Source of the DNA: Ornithinimicrobium sp. CNJ-824
Lineage (GTDB): Bacteria; Actinomycetota; Actinomycetes; Actinomycetales; Dermatophilaceae
Direction: 5' to 3'
Assembly (NCBI RefSeq): GCF_001942405.1
Contig: NZ_MKKA01000013.1
Coordinates: 1-61,150, forward strand
Length of the DNA stretch: 61,150 bases
Numbering within the stretch: position 1 is the first letter of the stretch; each line of letters starts with the position of its first letter. The notes below the pieces were generated by a model that was given only the letters and a program-made list of their open reading frames with translations, had not been told where the DNA came from and did no database searches. A program made the translations under genes and the position numbers. This document shows positions 23,768 through 33,512 of the stretch, piece by piece.

Positions 23768-26648
23768 TCAGCTGCAGCCGCTGGTGCTCCCGCAGCCCTC
23801 GCACACGTAGCACGAGCCGGCCGGGCGCATCTTCGTCCCGCAGGTCATGCAGATCGGGGCGTCGGCGACCTTGCCCTGGAACTGCTCGAGCAGCTCGGCC
23901 GAGGAGTGGACGGCCGGGTCGGCCGTGCGGGCGTCGGCCGCGCCGGCGCCGGAGGAGTCCTCGACCTTCTCGGCCTTCTGCTCCTTCTTGGCCGGGGAGG
24001 TGGCCACGCCCTGGCTGAAGGACTCCAGCTCGTCCTCGTAGGACTCGTCGTCGCTGGACTGCACCGGCGCGTAGGAGCCGGTCTCCAGCTCACGGGCCCG
24101 CTCCTCGGCGGAGTGGATGCCCATGAACGACCGGGTCTCGAAGTCCAGGTAGTCCAGCGCCAGGCGGCGGAAGACGTAGTCCATGATCGACTGCGACATC
24201 CGCACGTCCGGGTCGTCGGTCAGACCGGCCGGCTCGAAGCGCAGGTTCGTGAACTTCTCGACGTAGGTCTCCAGCGGCACGCCGTACTGCAGGCCGATCG
24301 ACACTGCGATCGAGAAGGCGTCCATGACACCGGCCAGCGTCGAGCCCTGCTTGCCGAACTTGAGGAAGATCTCCCCCAGGTCGCCGCTGTCGTAGGTGCC
24401 GGCCGTGAGGTAGCCCTCCGCGCCACCGACCGCGAAGCTCGTGGTCTGGCTGCTGCGGCGCTTGGGGAGCCGCTTGCGGACGGGGCGGTACTCGATGACC
24501 TTCTCCGGCTCGTCCTTCTCGTCCGGCTTGGCGGCCTTGCCCTCCTTGCCGTCGGACAGCGGCTGGCCCACCTTGCACCCGTCGCGGTAGATCGCCAGCG
24601 CCTTCAGGCCGAGCTCCCAGCCCTGCAGGTAGACCTCCTCGACGTCCTCGATGGTCGCCGACTCGGGCAGGTTGACCGTCTTGGAGATCGCGCCGGAGAG
24701 GAACGGCTGGACCGCCGCCATCATCCGCACGTGACCCATGGGCTTGATCGAACGGGCGCCCATCGCGCAGTCGAAGACTCGTAGTGCTCGTGGCGCAGGC
24801 CCGGGGCGTCGATGACGTGACCGTTCTCGGCGATGTACTCGACGATCGCCTCGATGGTCTCCTCGGTGTAGCCCATCCGCTTGAGCGCGCGGGGCACGGT
24901 CTGGTTGACGATCTGCATCGACCCGCCACCGACGAGCTTCTTGAACTTCACCAGCGAGAAGTCCGGCTCGATGCCGGTGGTGTCGCAGTCCATCATGAAG
25001 CCGATGGTGCCGGTGGGGGCCAGCAGCGAGGCTTGCGCGTTGCGGAAGCCGTTCTTCTCACCCAGCTTGATGACGTCGTCCCAGGCCTTGGTCGCGGCCT
25101 TGTGGATCTGGGAGTCCATCGTGTGCAGGGTGCGCAGCTGGTCGTTGGCCGCCTGGTGCTTGCGCATGACGCGCTTGTGGCCGTCGGCGTTGCGGGCGTA
25201 GCGTTGTAGGGGCCGACCACGGCGGCCATCTCGGCGGACCGCCGGTAGGCGGCACCGGTCATCAGCGAGGTGATCGCCGCGGCGACCGCCCGGCCGCCCT
25301 CGGAGTCGTAGCCGTGGCCGGTGGCCATGAGCAGCGCGCCGAGGTTGGCGTAGCCGATGCCCAGCTGGCGGTAGTCACGGGTGGTCTGGCCGATCGCCTC
25401 GGTCGGGAAGTCCGCAAAGCTGATCGAGATGTCCATCGCCGTGAAGACCAGCTCGGTGACCTTCTCGAGGGTCTCCACGTCGAAGGTGTCGTCCTCGCGC
25501 AGGAACTTCAGCAGGTTGATCGAGGCCAGGTTGCACGAGCTGTTGTCCAGCGACATGTACTCCGAGCAGGGGTTGGACGCGGTGATGCGGCCGGTCTCGG
25601 GGTTGGTGTGCCAGTCGTTGATGGTGTCGTCGTACTGCAGGCCGGGGTCGGCGCACTCCCAGGCGGCCTGGGCCATCTTGCCGAAGAGCTCGCGGGCGTC
25701 GACGGTGTCGACGACCGAGCCGTCCAGGCGGGAGGTGAGGTTGAACTCCGCCCCCTGCTCGACCGCGCGCATGAACTCGTCGGAGACGCGCACGGAGTTG
25801 TTGGCGTTCTGGTACTGCACCGACACGATGTCGCGGCCGCCCAGGTCCATGTCGAAGCCGGCGTCACGCAGCGCGCGGATCTTGTCCTCCTCGCGCGCCT
25901 TGGTCTCGATGAACTCCTCGATGTCGGGGTGGTCGACGTCCAGGACGACCATCTTGGCCGCGCGACGGGTCGCCCCGCCGGACTTGATGGTGCCCGCGGA
26001 GGCGTCGGCGCCGCGCATGAAGGAGACCGGGCCGGAGGCGGTGCCGCCGGAGGAGAGCAGCTCCTTGGAGGAGCGGATGCGGGAGAGGTTGAGGCCGGCG
26101 CCGGAGCCGCCCTGGAAGATCTTGCCCTCCTCCTTGTACCAGTTGAGGATCGAGTCCATCGAGTCGTCGACGGACAGGATGAAGCACGCGCTGACCTGCT
26201 GCGGGCTCTTGGTGCCCACGTTGAACCACACCGGGGAGTTGAACGAGAAGACCTGGTGGATCAGGGCGTAGGTCAGCTCGTGCTCGAAGACCTCGGCGTC
26301 CTCGTCAGAGGCGAAGTAGCCGTGCTCCTTGCCCGCCTTGACGTAGGTCAGCACCACGCGGTCGACCAGCTGCTTCAGACCCTGCTCACGCTCCGGGGTG
26401 CCCACCGCACCGCGGAAGTACTTCGTCGTCACGATCGTCGAGGCGTTCGCCGACCAGAAGTCGGGGAACTCCACGCCGCGCTGCTCGAAGATCGTCTCGC
26501 CGCTCTTCCAGTTGGTCTGGACGACGTCCCGCTTCTCCCACGTGACCTGGTCGTAGGGGTGGACGCCCGGGGTGGTGAAGATCCGCTCGATCTTCAGCCC
26601 CTTGTCGCCGCGGCGGGTCCGCGACTTGGCCCCTGTCGTCTCCGTCAT
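23768..26648 (-). CDS. nrdJ: adenosylcobalamin-dependent ribonucleotide reductase (class II), two frameshifts
   Basis: About 960 residues from ATG 26646-26648 (AAGGGAG upstream). It reduces ribonucleotides to deoxyribonucleotides using B12. The N-terminal part has [27 protein letters not shown] and [14 protein letters not shown]. The finger-loop cysteine is in [15 protein letters not shown]. Beyond lie [20 protein letters not shown] and [20 protein letters not shown]. The C-terminus ends with a cysteine-rich tail ([22 protein letters not shown]), which shuttles reducing equivalents. Single-base losses near 25202 and 24779 interrupt the frame and repair cleanly ([13 protein letters not shown] and HEHYEVFDCAMG). 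A gene this essential is very unlikely to be broken, so these are sequence errors. Regulator nrdR is immediately upstream. Confidence 0.95.
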
Positions 26649-26763
26649 GCTGCTCTCCCTTGGTGCGTGGTGGGTGTGGTGCGTGCTTCGGTGCTGCGTG
26701 GTCCGTGATTTTCCATTCCACCGGGCGGGTCCGACATACCCGGTGACGTGCGGGTATGCGGTG

Positions 26764-27243
26764 CTACCGCATACCCGCCGGTGGTGCGGGTTGTGCGTCC
26801 TGCTCGGTCCGCAGGAGCGTGATCGCCTGCTCGAAGTCCTCGAGCGAGTCGAACGCCTGGTATACCGAGGCGAACCGCAGGTAGGCCACCTCGTCGAGGC
26901 AGCGCAGGGGCTCGAGGATGGCCAGGCCGACCTCGTGCGCGTCGACCTCCGCCTGCCCCTGCGAGCGGATGGTCTCCTCCACCTGCTGAGCAAGGACCTG
27001 GAGCTGGTCGTCGGTGACCGGCCGGCCCTGGCAGGCCTTGCGGACCCCGGTGATGACCTTGTCCCGGCTGAACGGCTCGGTCACCCCGGACCGCTTGATG
27101 ACCGAGAGGGTGGCCGTCTCCACGGTGCCGAACCGGCGCCCGCACTCGGGGCACTGGCGGCGCCGCCGGATGACGGTGCCCTCCTCCTGGACGCGGCTGT
27201 CGACGACCCGCGAGTCGGTGTGACGGCAGAACGGGCAGTGCAC
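26764..27243 (-). CDS. nrdR: transcriptional repressor NrdR
   Basis: 159 residues from GTG 27241-27243, chosen because it gives the family's exact N-terminus and has a GAGGAGGAGAG site upstream. The zinc ribbon is complete: [16 protein letters not shown], then [13 protein letters not shown]. The ATP-cone domain follows ([20 protein letters not shown], later [20 protein letters not shown]). NrdR senses ATP/dATP and represses ribonucleotide reductase operons. Here it is encoded directly before nrdJ, 115 bases apart on the same strand, and probably autoregulates the pair. Confidence 0.96.
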   Translation of the reverse strand: MHCPFCRHTDSRVVDSRVQEEGTVIRRRRQCPECGRRFGTVETATLSVIKRSGVTEPFSRDKVITGVRKACQGRPVTDDQLQVLAQQVEETIRSQGQAEVDAHEVGLAILEPLRCLDEVAYLRFASVYQAFDSLEDFEQAITLLRTEQDAQPAPPAGMR

Positions 27244-27354
27244 GACTCTCCTCCTCGAGGGTTCGGGCAGCACGGTTTCGACACCCCTGGTGGGGGCGCC
27301 CTGTGTGCTGATCTGGGGACGACCTGTGGACGACGTGTGGGTACACGCCCTCTG

Positions 27355-27406
27355 GTTGTGCACAACATGTGGACGAACCACAGTGCTGTAACTACTAGAT
27401 ATGGGG
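27355..27406 (-). promoter_or_regulatory. candidate operator/promoter region of nrdR-nrdJ
   Basis: Within the 337-base gap upstream of nrdR are a perfect 12-base palindrome, GTTGTGCACAAC (27355-27366), and an AT-rich block, AACTACTAGATATGGGG (27390-27406). Their placement, and their resemblance to the AT-centred paired boxes bound by NrdR, suggest an operator. I cannot confirm a match to the consensus. The remainder of the gap (27407-27581) is GC-rich, with a GCC-repeat stretch and no gene. Confidence 0.35.
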
Positions 27407-27581
27407 ATCGTATGCCGCCCCGCCCCTAGATGCAACACCTCGTCGGCGACGAATCTCCAGACCCGCAGGTCAGCCGCATGGGGCCCGGTGTGTCGTCGGT
27501 GTGTCGCCCCGGCGTGTCGCCCGGCCGGGGGTCGCCGCCCGCCGCCCGCCGCCGCCCGCCGCCGGGCGCGGAGGTCCTGGG

Positions 27582-28469
27582 TCAGCCCTTGACGGCCCCT
27601 GCCATCAGGCCGCCCACGAAGTAGCGACCGAGCAGGATGTAGACGAGCAGCGTGGGCAGGCTGGCGATGAGGGCGCCCGCCATCGAGACGCCGTAGTTCG
27701 ACAGCATCGCCCCGTTGGCCAGGTTGTTCAGCGCGATCGTCACCGGTCCGTTGTTGGCGGTGGAGAAGAACACCGCGAACAAGAAGTCGTTCCACGCCGA
27801 CGTGAACTGCCACAGCAGCACCACGACGAAGCTCGGGATCGAGATGGGCAGCACGACCGAGAAGAACGTCCTCAGCAGCCCCGCCCCGTCCACGCGTGCG
27901 GACTCGATGAGCTCCATGGGCACGGTCTCGTAGTAGTTGCGGAAGATCAGCGTGCAGATCGGGATGCCGTAGATGACGTGCAGGAGGATGAGGGAGGGGA
28001 TCCCGTTGGGCACCTCCAGGTCGATCAGCAGCTGCACCAGCGGGATCATCACCGCCTGGTAGGGGATGAACATCCCGAAGAGGATGAGCGTGAAGATCGG
28101 GTTGGCGTGGGGGAAGCGCCAGCGGGAGAGCACGAACCCGTTCATCGAGCCCAGCAGGGCGGAGAGGACGGCGGCCGGGATGACCATCGCGAACGTGCGC
28201 AGCAGCGAGGGCGAGAGGGCGGCCCAGGCCTCAGCCCAGTTCTCGCCGGTCCAGTTCTGCGGGAAGAACCACGTGCGGGACGGGGTGGCGTCGCCCATGC
28301 CCTTGAAGCTGGTGACGAAGAGGACGTACACCGGGATCAGGACGACGATCAGGGAGACGATGAGGATGGTGTAGCGGACCGCGCGCCATCCCCCGCGGCG
28401 GCGGGCGGCCGCCCCTGACGAGGGGTCGAGGACCTTGCGGGCACGGGGCTCCGCGGACACGGTGGTCAT
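27582..28469 (-). CDS. ABC sugar transporter permease, MalG-like
   Basis: 295 residues with six membrane segments after a cytoplasmic N-terminus. The cytoplasmic EAA loop that contacts the ATPase reads [18 protein letters not shown], followed by [10 protein letters not shown]. The family start [16 protein letters not shown] in the first periplasmic loop and [18 protein letters not shown] are characteristic of carbohydrate-uptake (CUT1) inner-membrane subunits. It overlaps the upstream permease by 4 bases. No ATPase is encoded here; actinobacterial CUT1 importers often share a distant MsiK-type ATPase. Confidence 0.92.
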   Translation of the reverse strand: MTTVSAEPRARKVLDPSSGAAARRRGGWRAVRYTILIVSLIVVLIPVYVLFVTSFKGMGDATPSRTWFFPQNWTGENWAEAWAALSPSLLRTFAMVIPAAVLSALLGSMNGFVLSRWRFPHANPIFTLILFGMFIPYQAVMIPLVQLLIDLEVPNGIPSLILLHVIYGIPICTLIFRNYYETVPMELIESARVDGAGLLRTFFSVVLPISIPSFVVVLLWQFTSAWNDFLFAVFFSTANNGPVTIALNNLANGAMLSNYGVSMAGALIASLPTLLVYILLGRYFVGGLMAGAVKG

Positions 28470-29374
28470 CGCCCCTCCTTCCGGGACCGGGCGTCATACC
28501 AGAGGTAGGGCACGACGGCCAGGGCGACGAGCACGAGCAGGATGATGCCCACGGCGGCCGAGTTGGCGTAGTCGTAGACCGTGGCGTAGTTGTACATGTC
28601 GATGGCCGGCACCTTGGTCGAGTAGGTCGACTGGTTGGCGATCGACATGATGAGGTCGAACGACTTCAGCGACATGTGGCCGATGATGATCAGCGCCGAG
28701 AGCGCGACCGGCGACAGCTGCGGGAACACCACGTGGCGGTAGAGCTGCAGCTCCGTGGCCCCGTCGACCCGCGCCGCCTCCCGCAGCTCGTCGGGGATCC
28801 CCCGGAAGCCGGCGAGGAAGAGGGCCATGACGTATCCGGAGAGCTGCCAGATGGCCGGGAGGGCGATGGCGAGGATCCCGTAGGTGGGGTGGGTCCACCA
28901 GGGGTTCTGCAGGAAGTCCAGGCCGAGCATCTGGAAGAGCCTGTTCAGACCGGATGCCTGCTCCCCCTGGTTGGAGTTGAGCAGCCACTTCCAGACGACG
29001 CCGGAGGCCACGAAGCTGACGGCCATGGGGAAGAGGTAGACCGAGCGGAAGACGCCCTCCCCCTTCAGCGGGCGGTCCATGACCCAGGCCCAGGAGAAGC
29101 CCATGAGCAGCGTCCCGAGCAGGAACACCGCCGTGAAGACGAAGAGGTTGCGCAGCGAGTGCTGGAAGGCCTCGCTGCTCAGCAGGGCCGCGTAGTTCTC
29201 GAACCCGACCAGGTTGACGTCCGCGCGGCCCGTCGCCTGGGCGGCGGAGTGCTTGTCGGTGATCGACTCACGGAAGCTGATCGCGATGAAGCCGTAGACG
29301 AACACGGCCAGCAGCACCAGCGAGGGACTGATGAGAAGGAGCCCGGGGCCCCAGGTCTTGAACTTCGAGCCCAT
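28466..29374 (-). CDS. ABC sugar transporter permease, MalF/UgpA-like
   Basis: 302 residues with six membrane segments, starting MGSKFKTWGPGLLLISPSLV. The EAA loop is ELREAARVDGATELQLYRHV, followed by VFPQLSPVALSAL, typical of CUT1 permeases. It pairs with the MalG-like subunit (ATGA overlap) to form the membrane channel of a binding-protein-dependent sugar importer. The binding protein is encoded 145 bases upstream; that gap contains a dyad-rich GC segment but no gene. Confidence 0.92.
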   Translation of the reverse strand: MGSKFKTWGPGLLLISPSLVLLAVFVYGFIAISFRESITDKHSAAQATGRADVNLVGFENYAALLSSEAFQHSLRNLFVFTAVFLLGTLLMGFSWAWVMDRPLKGEGVFRSVYLFPMAVSFVASGVVWKWLLNSNQGEQASGLNRLFQMLGLDFLQNPWWTHPTYGILAIALPAIWQLSGYVMALFLAGFRGIPDELREAARVDGATELQLYRHVVFPQLSPVALSALIIIGHMSLKSFDLIMSIANQSTYSTKVPAIDMYNYATVYDYANSAAVGIILLVLVALAVVPYLWYDARSRKEGR

Positions 29375-29519
29375 GTGCTGACCTCCAGGTGACGGATCTG
29401 AGGGCGTCGTGACGTCGGGCGGTCGGCCGGCTGCCCGGTCGACCCGGGCGGGTGCCGAGGCACCCGCCCGGGTCGGGATGGAACGGCCGCCGGCATGTCG
29501 GCAGGCCGCCCTCCCCGGA

Positions 29520-30845
29520 CTACTGACCCAGCGAGTCGGTGGCCGCGACGAGCTCCTGCTGCAGGGTGTCCACGTCCGAGGCGCCCTGGCTGAACTTGAC
29601 GATGGCCTGGTTGACGGCCGTGGACACGGCGACGGGGGCAGCGGCCCCGTGGGCCAGCGACCCGACGATGGTGTCGCTGGAGAAGTCCTCCATCGCGGAC
29701 TGCTGGTACTCCGGGAATTCCGCCGCGTCGATGTCGGTGCGAGCGGGGATGGAGCCCTTGACCGTGTTGAAGGCCAGCTGGCCCTCGGCCGAGGAGATGG
29801 TGTCCAGCCATGCCTTGGTCCCGCCCGGGTGGGGCGCCCCCACGGGGAGGGTGAAGGAGTCGGCGAGGTAGTTGAAGATCCCGTCGGTCCCGGGCACCGG
29901 CCAGTAGAGGTAGTCCTCCCCGCCGGTCATGTCCTGGGCGTCGTAGGCGGCGACGGCCCAGTCACCCATGACGTTGTAGGCGGCGTTGCCCTCCATCACC
30001 TGCTGCAGGGCCGGCTCCCAGTCGAGGCCGTCCCGGTCGGTGTTGGACCACTCCACGATCTGCCCGAACTTGGTCAGCGCCGAGTTGACCTCGGAGCCGC
30101 CCCAGTCGGTGCTGCCGTCCCACAGGCCGTTGTAGGCCTCCGGGCCGAGCTCGGACAGGAGGATGTTCTCCAGCAGGTGGGTCTGGGTCCAGTCCATGCC
30201 CAGGGAGACCGGGATCTTGCCGGCGTCGGCGACCTTCTCCATGTCGGCCATCCAGGCGTCGAGGTCGGCCGGCGGGCTGCTGGGGTCGATGCCGACCTCC
30301 TCGAGCACCGCGGGGTTGACCCACGTCACGTTGGAGCGGTGCACGTTGGACGGGATCGAGTAGATCTTGTCGTCGACGGTCAGCTGCTCCATGAGCGTCT
30401 CGGGGAAGACGTCGGTCAGCCCGAACTCGTCGTAGAGGTTCGAGACGTCCTCGATCTGACCGGCGTCGATGTAGTCCTGGAGCTCGGCCCCGGCGTGCGC
30501 CTGGAAGGTGTCCGGCGGGTTCTCCGCCTGCAGGTCGGCCTGCAGCTTCTGCTTGGCCTGGGACCCGCCACCACCGGCGAGCGCAGCGTTCACGAACTCG
30601 GTGTCGGGGTGCTGCTCGTTGAACACCTCCACGAGCGCCTCGAGGCCGGCCTTCTCCGAGCCCTGGGCCCACCAGGTCATGACCTGGACCTCGCTGGCGT
30701 CCTCCTCGCCTCCCCCGGCGGTGCCGCCTCCGTCGTCGGAGGACCCACCGGAGTCGCCGTTGCCGCACGCTGCGAGCACGAGGCTCCCCGCGGCGACCAG
30801 GGCAAAGATCGTCGAGCTGCGGCCCGTCTTCGTCCTGCGCTTCAT
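29520..30845 (-). CDS. ABC sugar-binding lipoprotein
   Basis: 441 residues from ATG 30843-30845. The signal peptide ends in the lipobox LVLAAC, with Cys at about residue 27, then a Gly/Ser/Asp-rich linker. The mature protein has family 1 solute-binding features: VQVMTWWAQGSEKAGLEALV, NEQHPDTEFVNAALAG, DTFQAHAGAELQDYID and, later, AYNVMGDWAVAAY. It captures a sugar or oligosaccharide outside the membrane for the two permeases. The divergent ROK regulator suggests substrate-controlled expression. Confidence 0.93.
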   Translation of the reverse strand: MKRRTKTGRSSTIFALVAAGSLVLAACGNGDSGGSSDDGGGTAGGGEEDASEVQVMTWWAQGSEKAGLEALVEVFNEQHPDTEFVNAALAGGGGSQAKQKLQADLQAENPPDTFQAHAGAELQDYIDAGQIEDVSNLYDEFGLTDVFPETLMEQLTVDDKIYSIPSNVHRSNVTWVNPAVLEEVGIDPSSPPADLDAWMADMEKVADAGKIPVSLGMDWTQTHLLENILLSELGPEAYNGLWDGSTDWGGSEVNSALTKFGQIVEWSNTDRDGLDWEPALQQVMEGNAAYNVMGDWAVAAYDAQDMTGGEDYLYWPVPGTDGIFNYLADSFTLPVGAPHPGGTKAWLDTISSAEGQLAFNTVKGSIPARTDIDAAEFPEYQQSAMEDFSSDTIVGSLAHGAAAPVAVSTAVNQAIVKFSQGASDVDTLQQELVAATDSLGQ

Positions 30846-30929
30846 CGCACTTCCCTTCCCACGTCCTTGTCATGACCGACAAAATGCCGATCTCGGGATG
30901 AGACGGACGCTAGGTCACCTCTTTGATCC

Positions 30930-30960
30930 TTGTCAACGTCAGTTATCCGCATGTTATCTT
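30930..30960 (+). promoter_or_regulatory. promoter of the ROK regulator gene, leaderless start
   Basis: TTGTCA (30930-30935) and TATCTT (30955-30960) are spaced by 19 bases. Initiation about 7 bases downstream would begin the RNA at the GTG of the ROK gene, i.e. a leaderless transcript. The 122-base divergent region also holds ACAAAATGCCG (near the lipoprotein gene) and GTTTTGTGG (near the ROK gene), a loosely inverted pair that may bind the regulator. Confidence 0.45.
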
Positions 30961-30967
30961 CCGTTTT

Positions 30968-32137
30968 GTGGACAAAGTCGTGGCGGCGCAGGTGGAACCG
31001 GGTCCCCGCGCCCGGAGCAACGACCGTGCCGTCCTCCAGGTCCTCGAGGACCGGCCCCAGCTGACGCGGCAGCAGATCGTGGAGGCGACAGGGTTGTCCC
31101 GCAGCACGGTCGCCGACGTGGTGGCCCGGATGGTGTCCGCCGGCCGGCTCGCAGAGAGCCCGTCGGCCCCCGCCGGACGAGGTCGGCCAGCCCAGGTGCT
31201 GCGCCTGGCCGACCCGCAGGGGTTGCTGCTCGGCCTGGCCTTCGGCCACAACAACCTGGCGGTGGCGGTGGGGGACCCCTCGGGCCAGATCCTGCGAGAA
31301 CGCGCGGTGGACGCGAGCGTGGACCACGACCCCCTCAAGACCCTGGACCTCGCGCTCCAGGTGTCCAGGGAGCTCCTGCAGGAGGAGGGCAGCGACCTGG
31401 ACGACGTGGCGCACGTCGCGGCCGGCATGCCCGGACCCCTGGATCACGAGGGGGTCCTCCAGATTCCGTCGCTCCTCGGGAACGGCCAGATCATGGAGCC
31501 CGCGAAGGCCCTGCGGGAACTCTTCGGCAGACCCGTGCTGACGGTGAACGACACCGTCCTCGGCGCCTACGGCGAGATGCAGGTCGGAGCTGCCCGTGGG
31601 GTCGACACGTTCATCTTCGTCAAGGCCTCGCACGGTGTCGGCGCCGCCCTGATCGTCGGCGGCAAGCTGCACCGCGGCAGCACCGGGCTGGCCGGTGAGA
31701 TCGGGCACACCCGGCTCAGCGGCGCCACAGGCCGGTGCCGGTGCGGGAACGTCGGCTGTCTCGAGACGATGTCGGGCATCGAAGGCCTGGCCCGCGAGCT
31801 CCCGGCTCCCTACGGTCAGGACTCGCTCTGCCGGCCGAGCGTCGGGGACCCGGTGGTGGACCGGGTGATCACCGACGCGGGCCGGTCGGTCGGGGCGACC
31901 CTGGCTCCGATCTGCAACCTCCTGAACCCCTCCCTCATTGTCACCGGCGGACTGCTCGGCAGCGGGCATGCCGAGGCGTTCGTCAAGGGGATGCGAGAGG
32001 GCATCGACGGCTCGACCCAGCCGGCCATCGCCCGGGCCGTCGACGTGGTGCCGTCGGCCCTGGGGATCCGGGTCGAGCGCGTGGGAGCAGTCCTGCTGGC
32101 CCGACGGGAGGCGTTGGCCGCCAGCAGCCAGCTGTAA
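30968..32137 (+). CDS. ROK-family transcriptional regulator
   Basis: 389 residues from GTG 30968. Residues about 15-70 form a winged helix (NDRAVLQVLEDRPQLTRQQI, then LSRSTVADVVARMV). The remainder is a sugar-kinase-like ROK domain: VAAGMPGPLDHEGVLQI, LTVNDTVLGAYGEMQVGAAR, GLAGEIGHTRL and the zinc-binding CRCGNVGCLE. ROK regulators bind sugars and control adjacent uptake genes. It is divergent from the sugar importer and very probably represses it until the sugar is present. No ribosome-binding site precedes the GTG, consistent with the proposed leaderless message. Confidence 0.9.
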   Translation: MDKVVAAQVEPGPRARSNDRAVLQVLEDRPQLTRQQIVEATGLSRSTVADVVARMVSAGRLAESPSAPAGRGRPAQVLRLADPQGLLLGLAFGHNNLAVAVGDPSGQILRERAVDASVDHDPLKTLDLALQVSRELLQEEGSDLDDVAHVAAGMPGPLDHEGVLQIPSLLGNGQIMEPAKALRELFGRPVLTVNDTVLGAYGEMQVGAARGVDTFIFVKASHGVGAALIVGGKLHRGSTGLAGEIGHTRLSGATGRCRCGNVGCLETMSGIEGLARELPAPYGQDSLCRPSVGDPVVDRVITDAGRSVGATLAPICNLLNPSLIVTGGLLGSGHAEAFVKGMREGIDGSTQPAIARAVDVVPSALGIRVERVGAVLLARREALAASSQL

Positions 32138-32147
32138 CCGGGGGACC

Positions 32148-33299
32148 TCAGGGCACGAGCGGCTGCTTCGTCTCGCAGTCGATCGGGGTGTAGTGCCGGC
32201 CCTGGTCGTCCACGTAGGGACCGCCGACGTAGGCCCGGCACCCCGTGTACCCGGCTCCGGGCTGGCTCGCCGGAGGCGGCGGGGGCGGAGGAGCCGGCTG
32301 CGGGGCGGGTTGGGGCGCGGGTTGCGGCGCGGGCTGCGGTTGGGGTGCGGGCTGCGGCTGCGGGGCCTGCTGCTGCGCGGCCCGTCGCTCCGCCTCCGCC
32401 CGCTCCGCGGCAGCACGCTCCGCCTCGGCCTGCTTGGCGGCGGCACGCTCCGCCGCCTCCCGTTCGGCTGCCGCCTGTCGCTCGGCCTCCTCTTCCGCAG
32501 CCTTCTCCTCCGCGGCCTTCTCCTCGGCCGCGCGCTCCTTCTCGCGCTGGGCCTTGACGGCGGCGGCGTGCACCGCCTGGGCGCGCGTCCGCATACCCCG
32601 CACGTCCTGCCGCAGCCGGTCCAGCTCACCCGTGGTCAGGCCAGCCGCGGCCAACGAGTCCGGCTCGACGTCCGCGAGCAGCACGAGCAGCTCGTCGGCC
32701 GCCTTCACCGCCTCGGTGGCCGTCTCCTCCGCCGCGGCCGGGTCCGTCTGCGCCGCGTCCTCGGCCTGAGCCATCTGGTCCTCGACCTGCTGTGCCCGGG
32801 CCGCGAAGGTGCACTCCAGCCCGGGGTCGTACATCCCTCGACCCGCTGCCTGGGCCTCCTCCAGCGCCGCCTCGACGTCGTCGAGGAAGAGGTCGTTGGG
32901 CGCGAAGTAGACCGGCACCCCCAGCCCCGCCCGGGCGATCTCGGCATTGACCAGCGAGTCGTCGAGGAAGACCCCGGCCAGGTCGCGGCCGTAGCGGTCG
33001 GTGCGTTCCTGGTCGTACTCGAGCTCGACCTCGGTGCCTGCGGGCAGCCGGTCGGCGAGGAACGCCGTGGCCTCCGGCCCGAGGCACTCGACGGCCTTGC
33101 CGGGGTGCTTGGTCTCGGGGGTGTCGACGTTGAGGAGGCGCACGCGGACCGTCTCGCCGCCGCGCAGCACGTCGAGGGTGTCGCCGTCGACGACCCGGTG
33201 GACGGTGACGAGTTCCTCGTCCACCGCGGAGTTGGCCGTCATCCCCACCGCGACCGTGACACCGAGTCCGAGCACGGCCGTGCCGAGCAACCACTTCAT
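32148..33299 (-). CDS. secreted thermonuclease (SNase-like) with Pro/Gln linker and C-terminal excalibur-like tail
   Basis: 383 residues from ATG 33297-33299. A signal or anchor helix (MKWLLGTAVLGLGVTVAVG) is followed by a staphylococcal-nuclease domain: VVDGDTLDVL, VRLLNVDTPETKHP (catalytic Arg and Asp region), GTEVELEYDQERTDRYGRDL and VNAEIARAGLGVPVYF. A long charged helical region rich in Ala/Glu/Arg follows, then a repetitive Pro/Gln/Ala segment, and a short cysteine-containing tail (GCRAYVGGPYVDD). It likely degrades extracellular DNA or RNA and may bind cell wall or calcium. It converges with the ROK gene. Confidence 0.85.
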   Translation of the reverse strand: MKWLLGTAVLGLGVTVAVGMTANSAVDEELVTVHRVVDGDTLDVLRGGETVRVRLLNVDTPETKHPGKAVECLGPEATAFLADRLPAGTEVELEYDQERTDRYGRDLAGVFLDDSLVNAEIARAGLGVPVYFAPNDLFLDDVEAALEEAQAAGRGMYDPGLECTFAARAQQVEDQMAQAEDAAQTDPAAAEETATEAVKAADELLVLLADVEPDSLAAAGLTTGELDRLRQDVRGMRTRAQAVHAAAVKAQREKERAAEEKAAEEKAAEEEAERQAAAEREAAERAAAKQAEAERAAAERAEAERRAAQQQAPQPQPAPQPQPAPQPAPQPAPQPAPPPPPPPASQPGAGYTGCRAYVGGPYVDDQGRHYTPIDCETKQPLVP

Positions 33300-33512
33300 A
33301 CCGTCTGCACCACTGCTTCTCCGCGCCCGCGCCGGCCTCTTCGACCTGCGGCCGCTCCGGCGACCGGGCCCGTGCGTCGGGCCGAGGTCCATAACTACAC
33401 GACGGGACCGACGACCCCTGCGGGCGGGGCCCCGCACCACCCCTCCGACCCCGCACAGGAGCACAATGGAAGCAGGAGCCTCATCGGGGTGGCGCCGGGA
33501 AGGACGGGGACC

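Noticed and set aside
24721..26993. Split nrdJ interpreted as an intein or split-gene reductase
   Set aside because: Each break is repaired by one base with no inserted sequence or splicing motifs.
27530..27575. GCC/CGC repeat stretch considered as a regulatory repeat or CRISPR
   Set aside because: Simple low-complexity triplet sequence with no spacer structure.
29375..29519. Extra gene between the binding protein and permease
   Set aside because: No ORF with plausible start and codon use; it looks like an intergenic GC-rich segment, perhaps with a hairpin that lowers permease expression.
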